A stretch of DNA of 18,230 nt from Gammaproteobacteria bacterium (GTDB taxonomy: Bacteria > Pseudomonadota > Gammaproteobacteria > DSM-16500): assembly GCA_013287025.1 (NCBI GenBank), contig JABDEN010000033.1:1-18230 (forward strand), written 5' to 3'. The stretch's first letter is position 1, and each line of letters begins with the position of its first letter. The notes beneath the pieces are model-generated. The model did not search any database and was not told the origin of the DNA. It saw only the letters and a program-made list of their open reading frames with translations. Below are positions 1-6,242 of the stretch, piece after piece. The position numbers and the translations under genes were made by a program.

Positions 1-1
1 A

Positions 2-937
2 AATTTATCGACAAATGAAATATTTTCTTGTTATGCAAAAGCATTAATTAACGTTGCCGGTCCCTGGGTTAAAGAAACACATGCAAAAATTAAAAATACG
101 AATGTACGATTTGATGTGGAACTGGATAAAGGGAGCCATATTGTCGTACCGAAAATTTATAACGGGGATTATGCTTATATTTTACAAAATAAAGATAATA
201 GAATTGTTTTCGCAATTCCTTACCATCAAAAATTTACTTTAATTGGCACAACTGATGTGCAATATTCTGGAAATCTCGATGATATTCACATTTCATCGGA
301 TGAACAATCTTATTTATGCCAACTCATTAATCAATATTTTAAAAAATCCCTAAGCCCTGCCGACATACAATGGTCCTATGCTGGCGTCCGATGTCTTCAA
401 AAAGATAATGAAGCAAATCCTGCCGATGTCACGCGAGATTTTAAATTTTTAATGGAGGAACAGGACCAATCATTATTATTCGTCGTCATTGGTGGGAAAT
501 TAACAACACACCGCACCCTCGCGGAAGTTGCAGTTAATAAACTAAAAGATTTTTTTCCACACATGAAAAATGCATGGACAAAAACTTCCCCGCTTCCTGG
601 TGGGGACATGACAGATTTTCAAGTATTTTCCGAAGAATTTGCGAAAGAATTTTCTTTTTTACCAAAATCACTTAGTGAACATTATGCGAAAAATTATGGC
701 CGACGCGCGTATTTGCTCATGAAAAATAAAAATTCAATGGCAGATTTAGGTGTTGCATTTGGGCACGATCTTTTCCAAAATGAAGTAGAATATTTGTTGA
801 AAGAAGAATGGGCAGAAACGGTAGAAGACATTATTTGGCGAAGAACTAAACTCGGACTTTTTATGTCCGAAGATGAAGTTCAATCATTAAATAATTGGTT
901 AAAAAGGAGTTCACATGAGTCGGGATCGTCTTTTTAA
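2..937 (+). CDS. glpD: Aerobic glycerol-3-phosphate dehydrogenase, C-terminal part (5' end outside window)
   Basis: FAD-dependent membrane-associated enzyme that oxidises glycerol 3-phosphate to dihydroxyacetone phosphate and passes electrons to the quinone pool. The frame is open from the first bases and starts upstream of the window; an ATG at 116 is internal. Visible landmarks are the family block INVAGPWV at about 48-71, then KGSHIVVP, the AYILQNKDNRIVFAIPY region, IGTTDVQY, and the C-terminal domain block VEDIIWRRTKLGLF near 817-861. The C-terminus ends about where E. coli GlpD does, so the 3' end looks intact apart from a slightly different tail. Its last 23 bases overlap the next gene in another frame, and that gene's ribosome binding site lies inside glpD. 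A role in using host-derived glycerol phosphate is inference. Confidence 0.95.
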   Translation, partial: NLSTNEIFSCYAKALINVAGPWVKETHAKIKNTNVRFDVELDKGSHIVVPKIYNGDYAYILQNKDNRIVFAIPYHQKFTLIGTTDVQYSGNLDDIHISSDEQSYLCQLINQYFKKSLSPADIQWSYAGVRCLQKDNEANPADVTRDFKFLMEEQDQSLLFVVIGGKLTTHRTLAEVAVNKLKDFFPHMKNAWTKTSPLPGGDMTDFQVFSEEFAKEFSFLPKSLSEHYAKNYGRRAYLLMKNKNSMADLGVAFGHDLFQNEVEYLLKEEWAETVEDIIWRRTKLGLFMSEDEVQSLNNWLKRSSHESGSSF

Positions 938-1253
938 AAAACCGGAAGCTGAATCACAGTTAGTCATTCAACCGATAGAAGTTATTCACCATAAATTTTT
1001 TTCCGATCAAGAGATGGTTGAAGCTTATAATGAAATTCTTTTAAAAAGAAATAGCGACATTCATCACATTGAAAAAAATGTTGGCGAAATCACTGAAATG
1101 TTCAAAGATGTCAATGATCTCATGAAAGATCAACAGCCTGCGTTGAATAATGTTTCTAAAGATATTAACGACACGAAGAATATCGCGAAAAGCGTTGAAA
1201 AGAATTTACAAGAAGCCGAGGATAAACAGAAGCGGTGGTGTATTATTTGTTGA
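915..1253 (+). CDS. SNARE-motif protein with C-terminal CaaX box (predicted host-membrane fusion mimic)
   Basis: 112 residues. ATG at 915 is preceded by AAGGAG at 904-909. Residues 1-44 are a short unassigned head. Residues 49-101 fit a Q-SNARE core exactly: layer positions -7 to +8 fall on I49, I52, V56, I59, F63, V66, M70, Q73, L77, V80, I84, T87, A91, V94, L98 and A101. All are hydrophobic or small apart from Thr at +4, with Gln at the ionic zero layer. The block EMFKDV before the zero layer reads like syntaxins (IFKDL/MFMDM). There is no transmembrane segment. The protein ends KQKRW-CIIC, a basic stretch plus a CaaX box (C109, I110, I111, C112) of the kind modified by eukaryotic farnesyltransferase. 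Legionella pneumophila LseA is a known farnesylated SNARE-like Dot/Icm effector and is the precedent. Translocation and host function are inference; a chance coiled coil is the alternative but would not explain the CaaX end. Confidence 0.8.
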   Translation: MSRDRLFKKPEAESQLVIQPIEVIHHKFFSDQEMVEAYNEILLKRNSDIHHIEKNVGEITEMFKDVNDLMKDQQPALNNVSKDINDTKNIAKSVEKNLQEAEDKQKRWCIIC

Positions 1254-1261
1254 TTTGAAAT

Positions 1262-1329
1262 AGTCACGACTTGATCTGACAGTTACCCATTTTGAAGCTA
1301 TGGATTTACTGTCAGATCAAGTCGTGACT
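1262..1329. repeat. 22-bp perfect inverted repeat with 24-nt loop
   Basis: The arms at 1262-1283 and 1308-1329 are exact reverse complements over 22 bases, separated by 24 bases. The element begins nine bases after the stop of the SNARE-motif gene and ends eight bases before the stop of the convergent gene. It could act as a two-way transcription terminator, but no U-run follows either arm directly. It could instead be a small dispersed palindromic element. Its sequence is unrelated to the other palindromic repeat of the window. Confidence 0.75.
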
Positions 1330-1337
1330 TATACAAT

Positions 1338-2312
1338 TTATTTATTAAACTTCCTAACTTGTTGCTCAATGTTTTCAACTGTGTCCGCTCCCTCTATTTT
1401 TTTGATCCAACCCCTTTTAATGAGATAGTTAGCAATAGCGACCTTAATGTTATGAATAAATCCATAACCCGTGAACCCTGGTCGTCTTTCTTCAAGGACA
1501 GCCTTATTTTTCTCTAATTGCGTCGTACAATTTTGAATAGCATCATCAAAGTTATTCGACATAAAAGAATTTCTTATTTTAAGAATTGCCTCAACCTTAC
1601 GTCTAATAAGAGCGATATCATCGAACCCAGCTCTTTCCCGGTACCCAACAGCGGCTTGTATACGCGGCCCTTGGTTATCATCTTTCGGGAATTCAAGTCC
1701 TAAATCCCAATAATCATCGGCATTCAGTTTGCCATTTTCTATAATTTTCCCAATCCGTGTTTTAGAAAACCCGGCATCATTTAAAAGGTGCGCGATATAA
1801 GAATCACATTCTTTTTGAATGGTGGTTTTACAAGCTTCTTTTTCTATTCTTTCTCTTTCTCTTTCTCTTTCTAACCTCTCTTCTTCTTTTAACCTCTCTT
1901 CTTCTTTAGGTAATAATAATTCTGAAAATTTTTCCCAAACAGAATTGTCCTCTTCCTCTTCTTGTTCTGATATTTCATTGAGGTCATTCAAAACACCCTT
2001 CTGCTGAAACAGGCTATATAATTCATCCTTCTCATTTAAACTTAGCTCAATCGATCGCACTTGCACAAAGAATTGCGCGCATTCATCAATCTGTCCGTCA
2101 AACCCATTTTTTAATTCACGGCTTAATGTAGATATTAATTTACAGGCTTTGTTATATAGATCTTTTGCAATTTGAGTAAGCGCTTCATTATCATCACGTT
2201 GCGCTAAAGACATGGTGGAACTTGAAACGTTTTTTGCGAACTGTATCATAATATCTTTAAAATCAGATAATTCTTCCTGTGTGAAATTTTCTAAAGTATC
2301 TATTCTTTGCAT
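1338..2312 (-). CDS. Uncharacterised coiled-coil protein with charged E/R repeat, candidate effector
   Basis: 324 residues, no family recognised, no signal peptide or membrane segment. Residues 1-110 are predicted mostly helical. Residues 117-122 are acidic (EEEE run). Residues 137-159 form a highly charged helix with EEERL repeated twice followed by ERERERER, encoded by DNA tandem repeats. Residues 160-324 look like a globular helical domain with a Trp/Gly-containing patch (DDYWDLGLEF at about 199-208, RRPGFTGYGF at 276-285). The ATG at 2312 follows a GAGGG ribosome binding site at a good distance. The gene is monocistronic, between two inverted repeats and convergent with the SNARE-motif gene. 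Cytosolic, charged, coiled-coil orphans of this type are common among Legionellales effectors, but nothing in the protein proves secretion. Confidence 0.8.
   Translation of the reverse strand: MQRIDTLENFTQEELSDFKDIMIQFAKNVSSSTMSLAQRDDNEALTQIAKDLYNKACKLISTLSRELKNGFDGQIDECAQFFVQVRSIELSLNEKDELYSLFQQKGVLNDLNEISEQEEEEDNSVWEKFSELLLPKEEERLKEEERLERERERERIEKEACKTTIQKECDSYIAHLLNDAGFSKTRIGKIIENGKLNADDYWDLGLEFPKDDNQGPRIQAAVGYRERAGFDDIALIRRKVEAILKIRNSFMSNNFDDAIQNCTTQLEKNKAVLEERRPGFTGYGFIHNIKVAIANYLIKRGWIKKIEGADTVENIEQQVRKFNK
1849..1908 (-). repeat. Coding microsatellite: four CTTTCT units plus two 18-base units
   Basis: On the + strand 1849-1872 is four perfect copies of CTTTCT. 1873-1890 and 1891-1908 are two copies of an 18-base unit (AACCTCTCTTCTTCTTTT) differing only at the last base. 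Read on the - strand they encode the ERERERER and the two EEERL repeats. Both units are multiples of three, so slippage would change protein length without breaking the frame. Confidence 0.9.
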
Positions 2313-2383
2313 ACCACGCCCTCGATTTCAATATGATTTCAATATTAGTTATATATTTAGACAAAAATTTTATATGTGATGAA

Positions 2384-2412
2384 ATTATAGCAGATTAATG
2401 AAGGCTTGTCAT
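2384..2412 (-). promoter_or_regulatory. Predicted sigma-70 promoter of the coiled-coil gene, -35 inside a palindromic repeat
   Basis: On the - strand a perfect TATAAT (+ strand 2384-2389) lies 17 bases downstream of ATGACA (+ strand 2407-2412), a 5/6 match to the -35 consensus. The predicted start is near 2377, giving a leader of about 65 bases before the ATG at 2312. The -35 hexamer is part of the left arm of the palindromic repeat at 2396-2497. Confidence 0.5.
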
Positions 2413-2497
2413 GCCAGCATGCTTTTAGCTGGCATCCAGAAGGCCCAACTGGATGCCACCGCGCGCGTAGCTCGGCTGGCATGACAAACCTTCATTA
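2396..2497. repeat. Dispersed palindromic repeat, copy 1
   Basis: The outer arms 2396-2417 and 2476-2497 are 22 bases with one mismatch and contain TTGTCATGCCAG / CTGGCATGACAA. An inner pair, TGGCATCCAG (2430-2439) and CTGGATGCCA (2449-2458), forms a second stem. The core resembles the elements at 11013-11102 and 16958-17028, so this is a repeat family. It lies between the divergent promoter side of the coiled-coil gene and the 3' end of metE. Confidence 0.85.
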
Positions 2498-2522
2498 TGC
2501 CTTTTCAAAGAAGGTTAATTAA

Positions 2523-4826
2523 CTACTCATTCGACGCGTGTTTCGCTTGAAATGCGTATTTCTCTCTGAGAATTTTCGCAGCTGATACCATGTTTTGTAA
2601 CGCTAATTCCGTTTCTTTCCAATCACGGGTTTTTAAACCACAATCTGGATTAATCCATAATTGATCAATAGGAATAGATTGTGTCGCTTTTTCCATTAAT
2701 TTCACCATTTCATCAATGGTTGGAATGCGTGGAGAATGAATATCATAAATCCCCGGGCCAATATCATTGGGATATTGGAAGTTTTCAAACGCTTTTAACA
2801 ATTCCATATCCGAGCGTGAAGTTTCGATGGTAATAACATCTGCATCCAAGTCAGCAATTGCTTCAATCGTGTCATTAAATTCCGAATAACACATATGCGT
2901 ATGAATTTGCACTTTATCTGGTACACCACAAGATGCGACTCGGAAACAATACACTGCTTGATTTAAGTAGGTTTGCCAATATTGTTGGCGCAATGGCAAT
3001 CCTTCGCGAAAAGCGGGTTCATCAATTTGAATAATATGAATGCCTGATTTCGTCAAATCTTGTACTTCATCGCGTAACGCTAAGGCAATTTGTTTTGCTG
3101 TTTCGAAACGTGGTTGATCATCGCGCACAAAAGACCAGCATAAAATAGTGATAGGTCCCGTTAACATTCCTTTGACAGGTTTTTTCGTGAGAGATTGTGC
3201 GTACGCCGCCCATTCTGTCGTCATCGGTGCGGGACGACTGACATCACCATAAATAACAGGTGGTTTTACGCAACGTGAACCATAACTTTGCACCCAACCA
3301 TTTTGGGTAAATGCAAAACCATTAAGTAATTCGCCAAAATATTCCACCATATCATTTCGTTCAGCTTCACCATGCACCAACACATCCAAATCTAAATCTA
3401 ATTGTTTTTGAATTGCATTTTGAATATGTTGATAAATATATTCTTGATAAATATCGAAGGAAATTTTTTGCGATTTATAATCTTGACGAAGCGCGCGTAT
3501 TTCTTGCGTTTGAGGAAATGAACCAATCGTAGTCGTTGCAAATTGTGGTAAGCCAAAAACTTCTTTTTGGATAATTTTGCGTTGATCATATGAACTATGA
3601 CGTTTTGTCATGTCCGCAGAGATACTTTGACAACGCAGAGAAACATTTGGATTATGAATTTTTTGCGAAGATTTTCTATTTAATTGAACCGCATCACTTT
3701 CCGCCAATTTATCAAGGATTGCATGCTCTCCTTCTCGAATCCCTTTAGCGAGAGTCGCAATTTCATAGAGCTTTTGTGTTGCAAATGCAAGCCAAAGTTT
3801 AATGTCGGGATCAAGATTTTCTTCAAGGGTCACATCCACAGGCGAATGTAATAATGAACATGAACTTCCGATCCAAAGACGATCTTTCAATTTATTTTGT
3901 AATGGTTTTAACATCTCAAAAGATTTTCTTAAATCATTACGCCAAATATTTCGACCATCGACAATACCGATAGACAATACTTTTTCGGAAGTCAGATGCG
4001 AGAGAATGTCTTCGATGTTAGTTTGACCTCGTACGACATCAATATGCAATCCCGCTGTGGGCAATTCTGCGGCTAAGCCTGCATTATCTTCCAGATCACC
4101 AAAATAAGTCGTGAGCATGATATTTAATTCTGGAATTTGCAAAGATTGATACACTTCTTTGAAAGCATTTTTCCAAGCTTCTGGCAAATCGAGCACTAAA
4201 ATCGGTTCATCAATCTGAATCCACTCAATTCCCGCAGCGCGAATTTTGGTTAAAATTTCTGAATAAATTGAAACTAATTTATCGAGTAAAGTTAACTTAT
4301 CAAAAGATTCTTTTTCCTTACCTAACCATAAATAACTTAAAGGCCCTAATAAAATCGGCTTTACTTTACCTAATAATTTAGCTTCTTCAATTTCTGAAAA
4401 TAATTTTTGATCTGTAATTTGAAATTGTTGATTCGCTGAAAATTCTGGCACCATGTAATGATAATTGGTATCAAACCATTTTGTCATTTCTAATGCGTAG
4501 GTATCTTTGCCTGTCGGTGCCCTGCCTCTCGCCATTCGAAAATACGTGTCCACATCATATTTTCCGTCTTCATTTTGAAAACGTGCGGGAATAACACCCA
4601 ATAAAGCGGAGGTATCCAATACGTGGTCATACCATGAAAAATCACCCACCGATAAAAAATCGTGTCCTGCTTTTAATTGCAAATTCCAATTACATTCGCG
4701 AATGCGTTGACTTTCTTCCTTCAAGGTTTCTAAATTAATTTCACCTTTCCAATAACGTTCAAGTGCCCATTTTAAATCGCGCTTCATACCAATTCGCGGA
4801 AAACCTAAATGATGTGTAATGACCAT
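2523..4826 (-). CDS. metE: Cobalamin-independent methionine synthase
   Basis: 5-methyltetrahydropteroyltriglutamate-homocysteine methyltransferase, the last step of methionine synthesis without vitamin B12. 767 residues against 753 in E. coli, and similar along its length. The N-terminal barrel starts HHLGFPRIGMKRDLK and includes VGDFSWYDHVL and NTNYHYMVPEF-like blocks. The C-terminal catalytic barrel has TTTIGSFPQT, VHGEAERNDMVEYFGE and SYGSRCVKPP. The zinc ligands are present: H644 and C646 in HTHMC, E668 in VITIET, and C729 in NPDCGLKTR. A GGG-containing ribosome binding site precedes the ATG at 4826. It stands alone and is divergent from the gene at 4951. The short upstream region shows no recognisable SAM riboswitch. 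Confidence 0.98.
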   Translation of the reverse strand: MVITHHLGFPRIGMKRDLKWALERYWKGEINLETLKEESQRIRECNWNLQLKAGHDFLSVGDFSWYDHVLDTSALLGVIPARFQNEDGKYDVDTYFRMARGRAPTGKDTYALEMTKWFDTNYHYMVPEFSANQQFQITDQKLFSEIEEAKLLGKVKPILLGPLSYLWLGKEKESFDKLTLLDKLVSIYSEILTKIRAAGIEWIQIDEPILVLDLPEAWKNAFKEVYQSLQIPELNIMLTTYFGDLEDNAGLAAELPTAGLHIDVVRGQTNIEDILSHLTSEKVLSIGIVDGRNIWRNDLRKSFEMLKPLQNKLKDRLWIGSSCSLLHSPVDVTLEENLDPDIKLWLAFATQKLYEIATLAKGIREGEHAILDKLAESDAVQLNRKSSQKIHNPNVSLRCQSISADMTKRHSSYDQRKIIQKEVFGLPQFATTTIGSFPQTQEIRALRQDYKSQKISFDIYQEYIYQHIQNAIQKQLDLDLDVLVHGEAERNDMVEYFGELLNGFAFTQNGWVQSYGSRCVKPPVIYGDVSRPAPMTTEWAAYAQSLTKKPVKGMLTGPITILCWSFVRDDQPRFETAKQIALALRDEVQDLTKSGIHIIQIDEPAFREGLPLRQQYWQTYLNQAVYCFRVASCGVPDKVQIHTHMCYSEFNDTIEAIADLDADVITIETSRSDMELLKAFENFQYPNDIGPGIYDIHSPRIPTIDEMVKLMEKATQSIPIDQLWINPDCGLKTRDWKETELALQNMVSAAKILREKYAFQAKHASNE

Positions 4827-4849
4827 AAGTACCCTTTTTTAAATCGCTC

Positions 4850-4878
4850 AGTATAGTATTTTTTAAAACATTTTAAAA
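4850..4878 (-). promoter_or_regulatory. Possible metE promoter
   Basis: On the - strand TATACT (+ strand 4850-4855) is a 5/6 match to the -10 consensus, 24 bases from the metE ATG. The hexamer 17 bases upstream (TTTTAA) matches the -35 consensus only 3/6. This is an AT-rich region, so the call is weak. Confidence 0.25.
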
Positions 4879-4883
4879 TGAAA

Positions 4884-4912
4884 TTGTAATTCATATTTGG
4901 TAAAGCTATATT
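4884..4912 (+). promoter_or_regulatory. Predicted promoter of the secreted-protein gene at 4951
   Basis: TTGTAA (4884-4889) and TATATT (4907-4912) are separated by exactly 17 bases, matching the sigma-70 hexamers 4/6 and 5/6. The expected start is near 4919, about 30 bases before the start codon. It overlaps the region needed for the divergent metE promoter. Confidence 0.45.
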
Positions 4913-4950
4913 ATCGCAAGAAAATTTTATAAATTTATATGGAGATAAAT

Positions 4951-5382
4951 ATGTTTTCAAAAAAATTTTTTTGTAACACCATTTTCATTGTATCACTTAG
5001 CACTCCCCCACTTGTCGCAAATGCAGGTTTCGATACCTATAATCACACTAATGAAGATTCCTCTGTCCGTATTACCTCAGGAGACTACAAACCCTGCTCG
5101 ATGGACTTTGGTATTTATACACCTAAACAAAATTCAGACGGCACGGCGGGACATTCCAGTGCAAATGATTCACAAATTAAAGCATTATGTGTAACAAGTA
5201 AAAATAATCTCTGCACCGCAAATATTTACAACACGAATAACTGTACAGGTAAAATAGTCGGTCATGCAGAACTAAACTTACAAACTTATAAAATATCTTC
5301 AGTGGCTTCAGATGATTCACGATATAGTTTCAATAATCAGAATGGGACAAGGTTAGATATTACTTATACAAATCCGTTGTAA
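4951..5382 (+). CDS. Small secreted protein of unknown function
   Basis: 143 residues. The start is set at the ATG at 4951, because GGAG at 4941-4944 is correctly placed for it. An ATG at 4939 overlaps that ribosome binding site and would add four residues (MEIN). Residues 1-25 are a Sec signal peptide: basic FSKKFF, a hydrophobic stretch, then cleavage after VANA. The mature part is about 118 residues, polar, rich in Asn/Ser/Thr, with four Cys (in KPCSMD, ALCVT, NLCTA, NNCTG) that could form two disulfides. No family is recognised. It is likely periplasmic or exported. A hairpin with a T-run directly follows the stop. Confidence 0.75.
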   Translation: MFSKKFFCNTIFIVSLSTPPLVANAGFDTYNHTNEDSSVRITSGDYKPCSMDFGIYTPKQNSDGTAGHSSANDSQIKALCVTSKNNLCTANIYNTNNCTGKIVGHAELNLQTYKISSVASDDSRYSFNNQNGTRLDITYTNPL

Positions 5383-5395
5383 AACTCTTAGATAG

Positions 5396-5438
5396 GGTGG
5401 ATTAGCCGTGTTTTTTACGACGTAATCCACCAATTTTT
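5396..5438 (+). terminator. Hairpin plus T-run after the secreted-protein gene
   Basis: GGTGGATTA (5396-5404) pairs with TAATCCACC (5423-5431), with a further CGT/ACG pairing possible in the 18-base loop, followed by five T at 5434-5438. This fits a rho-independent terminator for the + gene and also lies at the 3' end of the - strand gene at 5442. The GGTGGATTA...TAATCCACC motif is also a common dispersed hairpin in gammaproteobacterial genomes, so it may be a repeat reused as a terminator. Confidence 0.65.
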
Positions 5439-5441
5439 CTG

Positions 5442-6194
5442 TTATTGCCCCACCGACTGCACCGTAGGTCCTCTGCCCACTGAGCTTCGAATGGAAGCAC
5501 AATCTCCTTGCCCAATAGAATTAGAAACCCATGTCGATGGAACAGAAGAATTATTTCCAACCGGCATTCCCCATGTCACGCGACTTAACTTTAAGTCAGA
5601 ACATGCTGGAAAATCCCCACCATAATATTCGGTAAATGTGGTGAGACTTGCTTGCAGCCAATATTTTGAGGAAGGAATGGTGATAGTGCCAAGCTGTACT
5701 TCGATACCTGTCGTTAAATCTTTCACAAACGCCGCCCAAGAATTTGCGGTGATTTGCCATACTCTTAATCGATAAGTGGTGCCCGCGGTCCAATTGTAAG
5801 GCATACGACAACTATAACCTATTCCTTCACCCCCAAAAGTTTGACACCAGGTTCCTGGACTTCCCTCTACAGCACTTGTCGCATTCCAAATAGAAAATAT
5901 TGCCCCTTTAGTCACTTGACCATTACTCTGCGACATATCGGTTTGCAAACCCAAATAACCGGTATAAGGACCAATGGCAAATTGTTCTGAAAAAAATCTC
6001 GCAGCCCCTGGTCCCGGATCAACATTTATTTTGAGAGGCATATCAATGTTATATAGTGAGCCCATTTTCATTTGAAACGAACTATACGCCGTTTGATAAT
6101 CACCGCTCACCTCAGCATAACTGATTTGCATCAATCCCATTAATGCAACTGAAAACGCAATTTTCGTTAATCTCTTGCTAGATAGCTTGTCCAT
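5442..6194 (-). CDS. Secreted DUF3472-like protein
   Basis: 250 residues from the ATG at 6194. The ATG two codons earlier (6200) abuts the GGAGA ribosome binding site with no spacing, so the inner start is chosen. Residues 1-28 are a signal peptide ending ISYA. The mature protein has a beta-rich pattern: GPYTGYLGLQTD, then GAIFSIWNA, FGGEGIGYSCRMPYNW, AGTTYRLRVW and WAAFVKDLTTG. This order (same-length 'IQ' block, 'FSIW', 'GGEG', 'Y.W..G..Y...V', 'Y.KD') recalls DUF3472 domains of secreted proteins. Four Cys may form two disulfides. It starts 48 bases downstream of the FadL gene on the same strand and may be cotranscribed. Its role is unknown; carbohydrate or surface binding is a guess from the fold type. 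Confidence 0.7.
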   Translation of the reverse strand: MDKLSSKRLTKIAFSVALMGLMQISYAEVSGDYQTAYSSFQMKMGSLYNIDMPLKINVDPGPGAARFFSEQFAIGPYTGYLGLQTDMSQSNGQVTKGAIFSIWNATSAVEGSPGTWCQTFGGEGIGYSCRMPYNWTAGTTYRLRVWQITANSWAAFVKDLTTGIEVQLGTITIPSSKYWLQASLTTFTEYYGGDFPACSDLKLSRVTWGMPVGNNSSVPSTWVSNSIGQGDCASIRSSVGRGPTVQSVGQ

Positions 6195-6242
6195 AAGCAT
6201 TCTCCGTAAGGTTAAAAAATCTGAATGATTTTATATTTTAAC

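Noticed and set aside
54..242. 62-residue open frame in the first 250 bases
   Set aside because: It is a shadow frame of glpD, whose protein sequence in the other frame is clearly conserved.
885..903. Two TTAA motifs upstream of the SNARE-motif gene resembling a PmrA box of Legionella effector genes
   Set aside because: The motifs are 12 bases apart rather than the 11 of the box, flanking bases do not match, and the site is only about 12 bases from the start codon in AT-rich sequence.
1254..1337. Possible CRISPR or attachment site from the inverted repeat
   Set aside because: There is only one pair of inverted arms, no direct repeats with spacers, and no tRNA or integrase nearby.
1819..2007. 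Ser/Leu repeat protein on the + strand
   Set aside because: It is the antisense reading of the Glu/Arg microsatellite in the - strand gene and has no ribosome binding site.
4827..4938. SAM riboswitch upstream of metE
   Set aside because: The gap is only about 110 bases, shared with a divergent promoter, and shows no stem pattern of a known SAM riboswitch.
4939..4950. Upstream ATG of the secreted-protein gene
   Set aside because: It overlaps the ribosome binding site GGAG that serves the ATG at 4951 and would put MEIN before a normal signal peptide.
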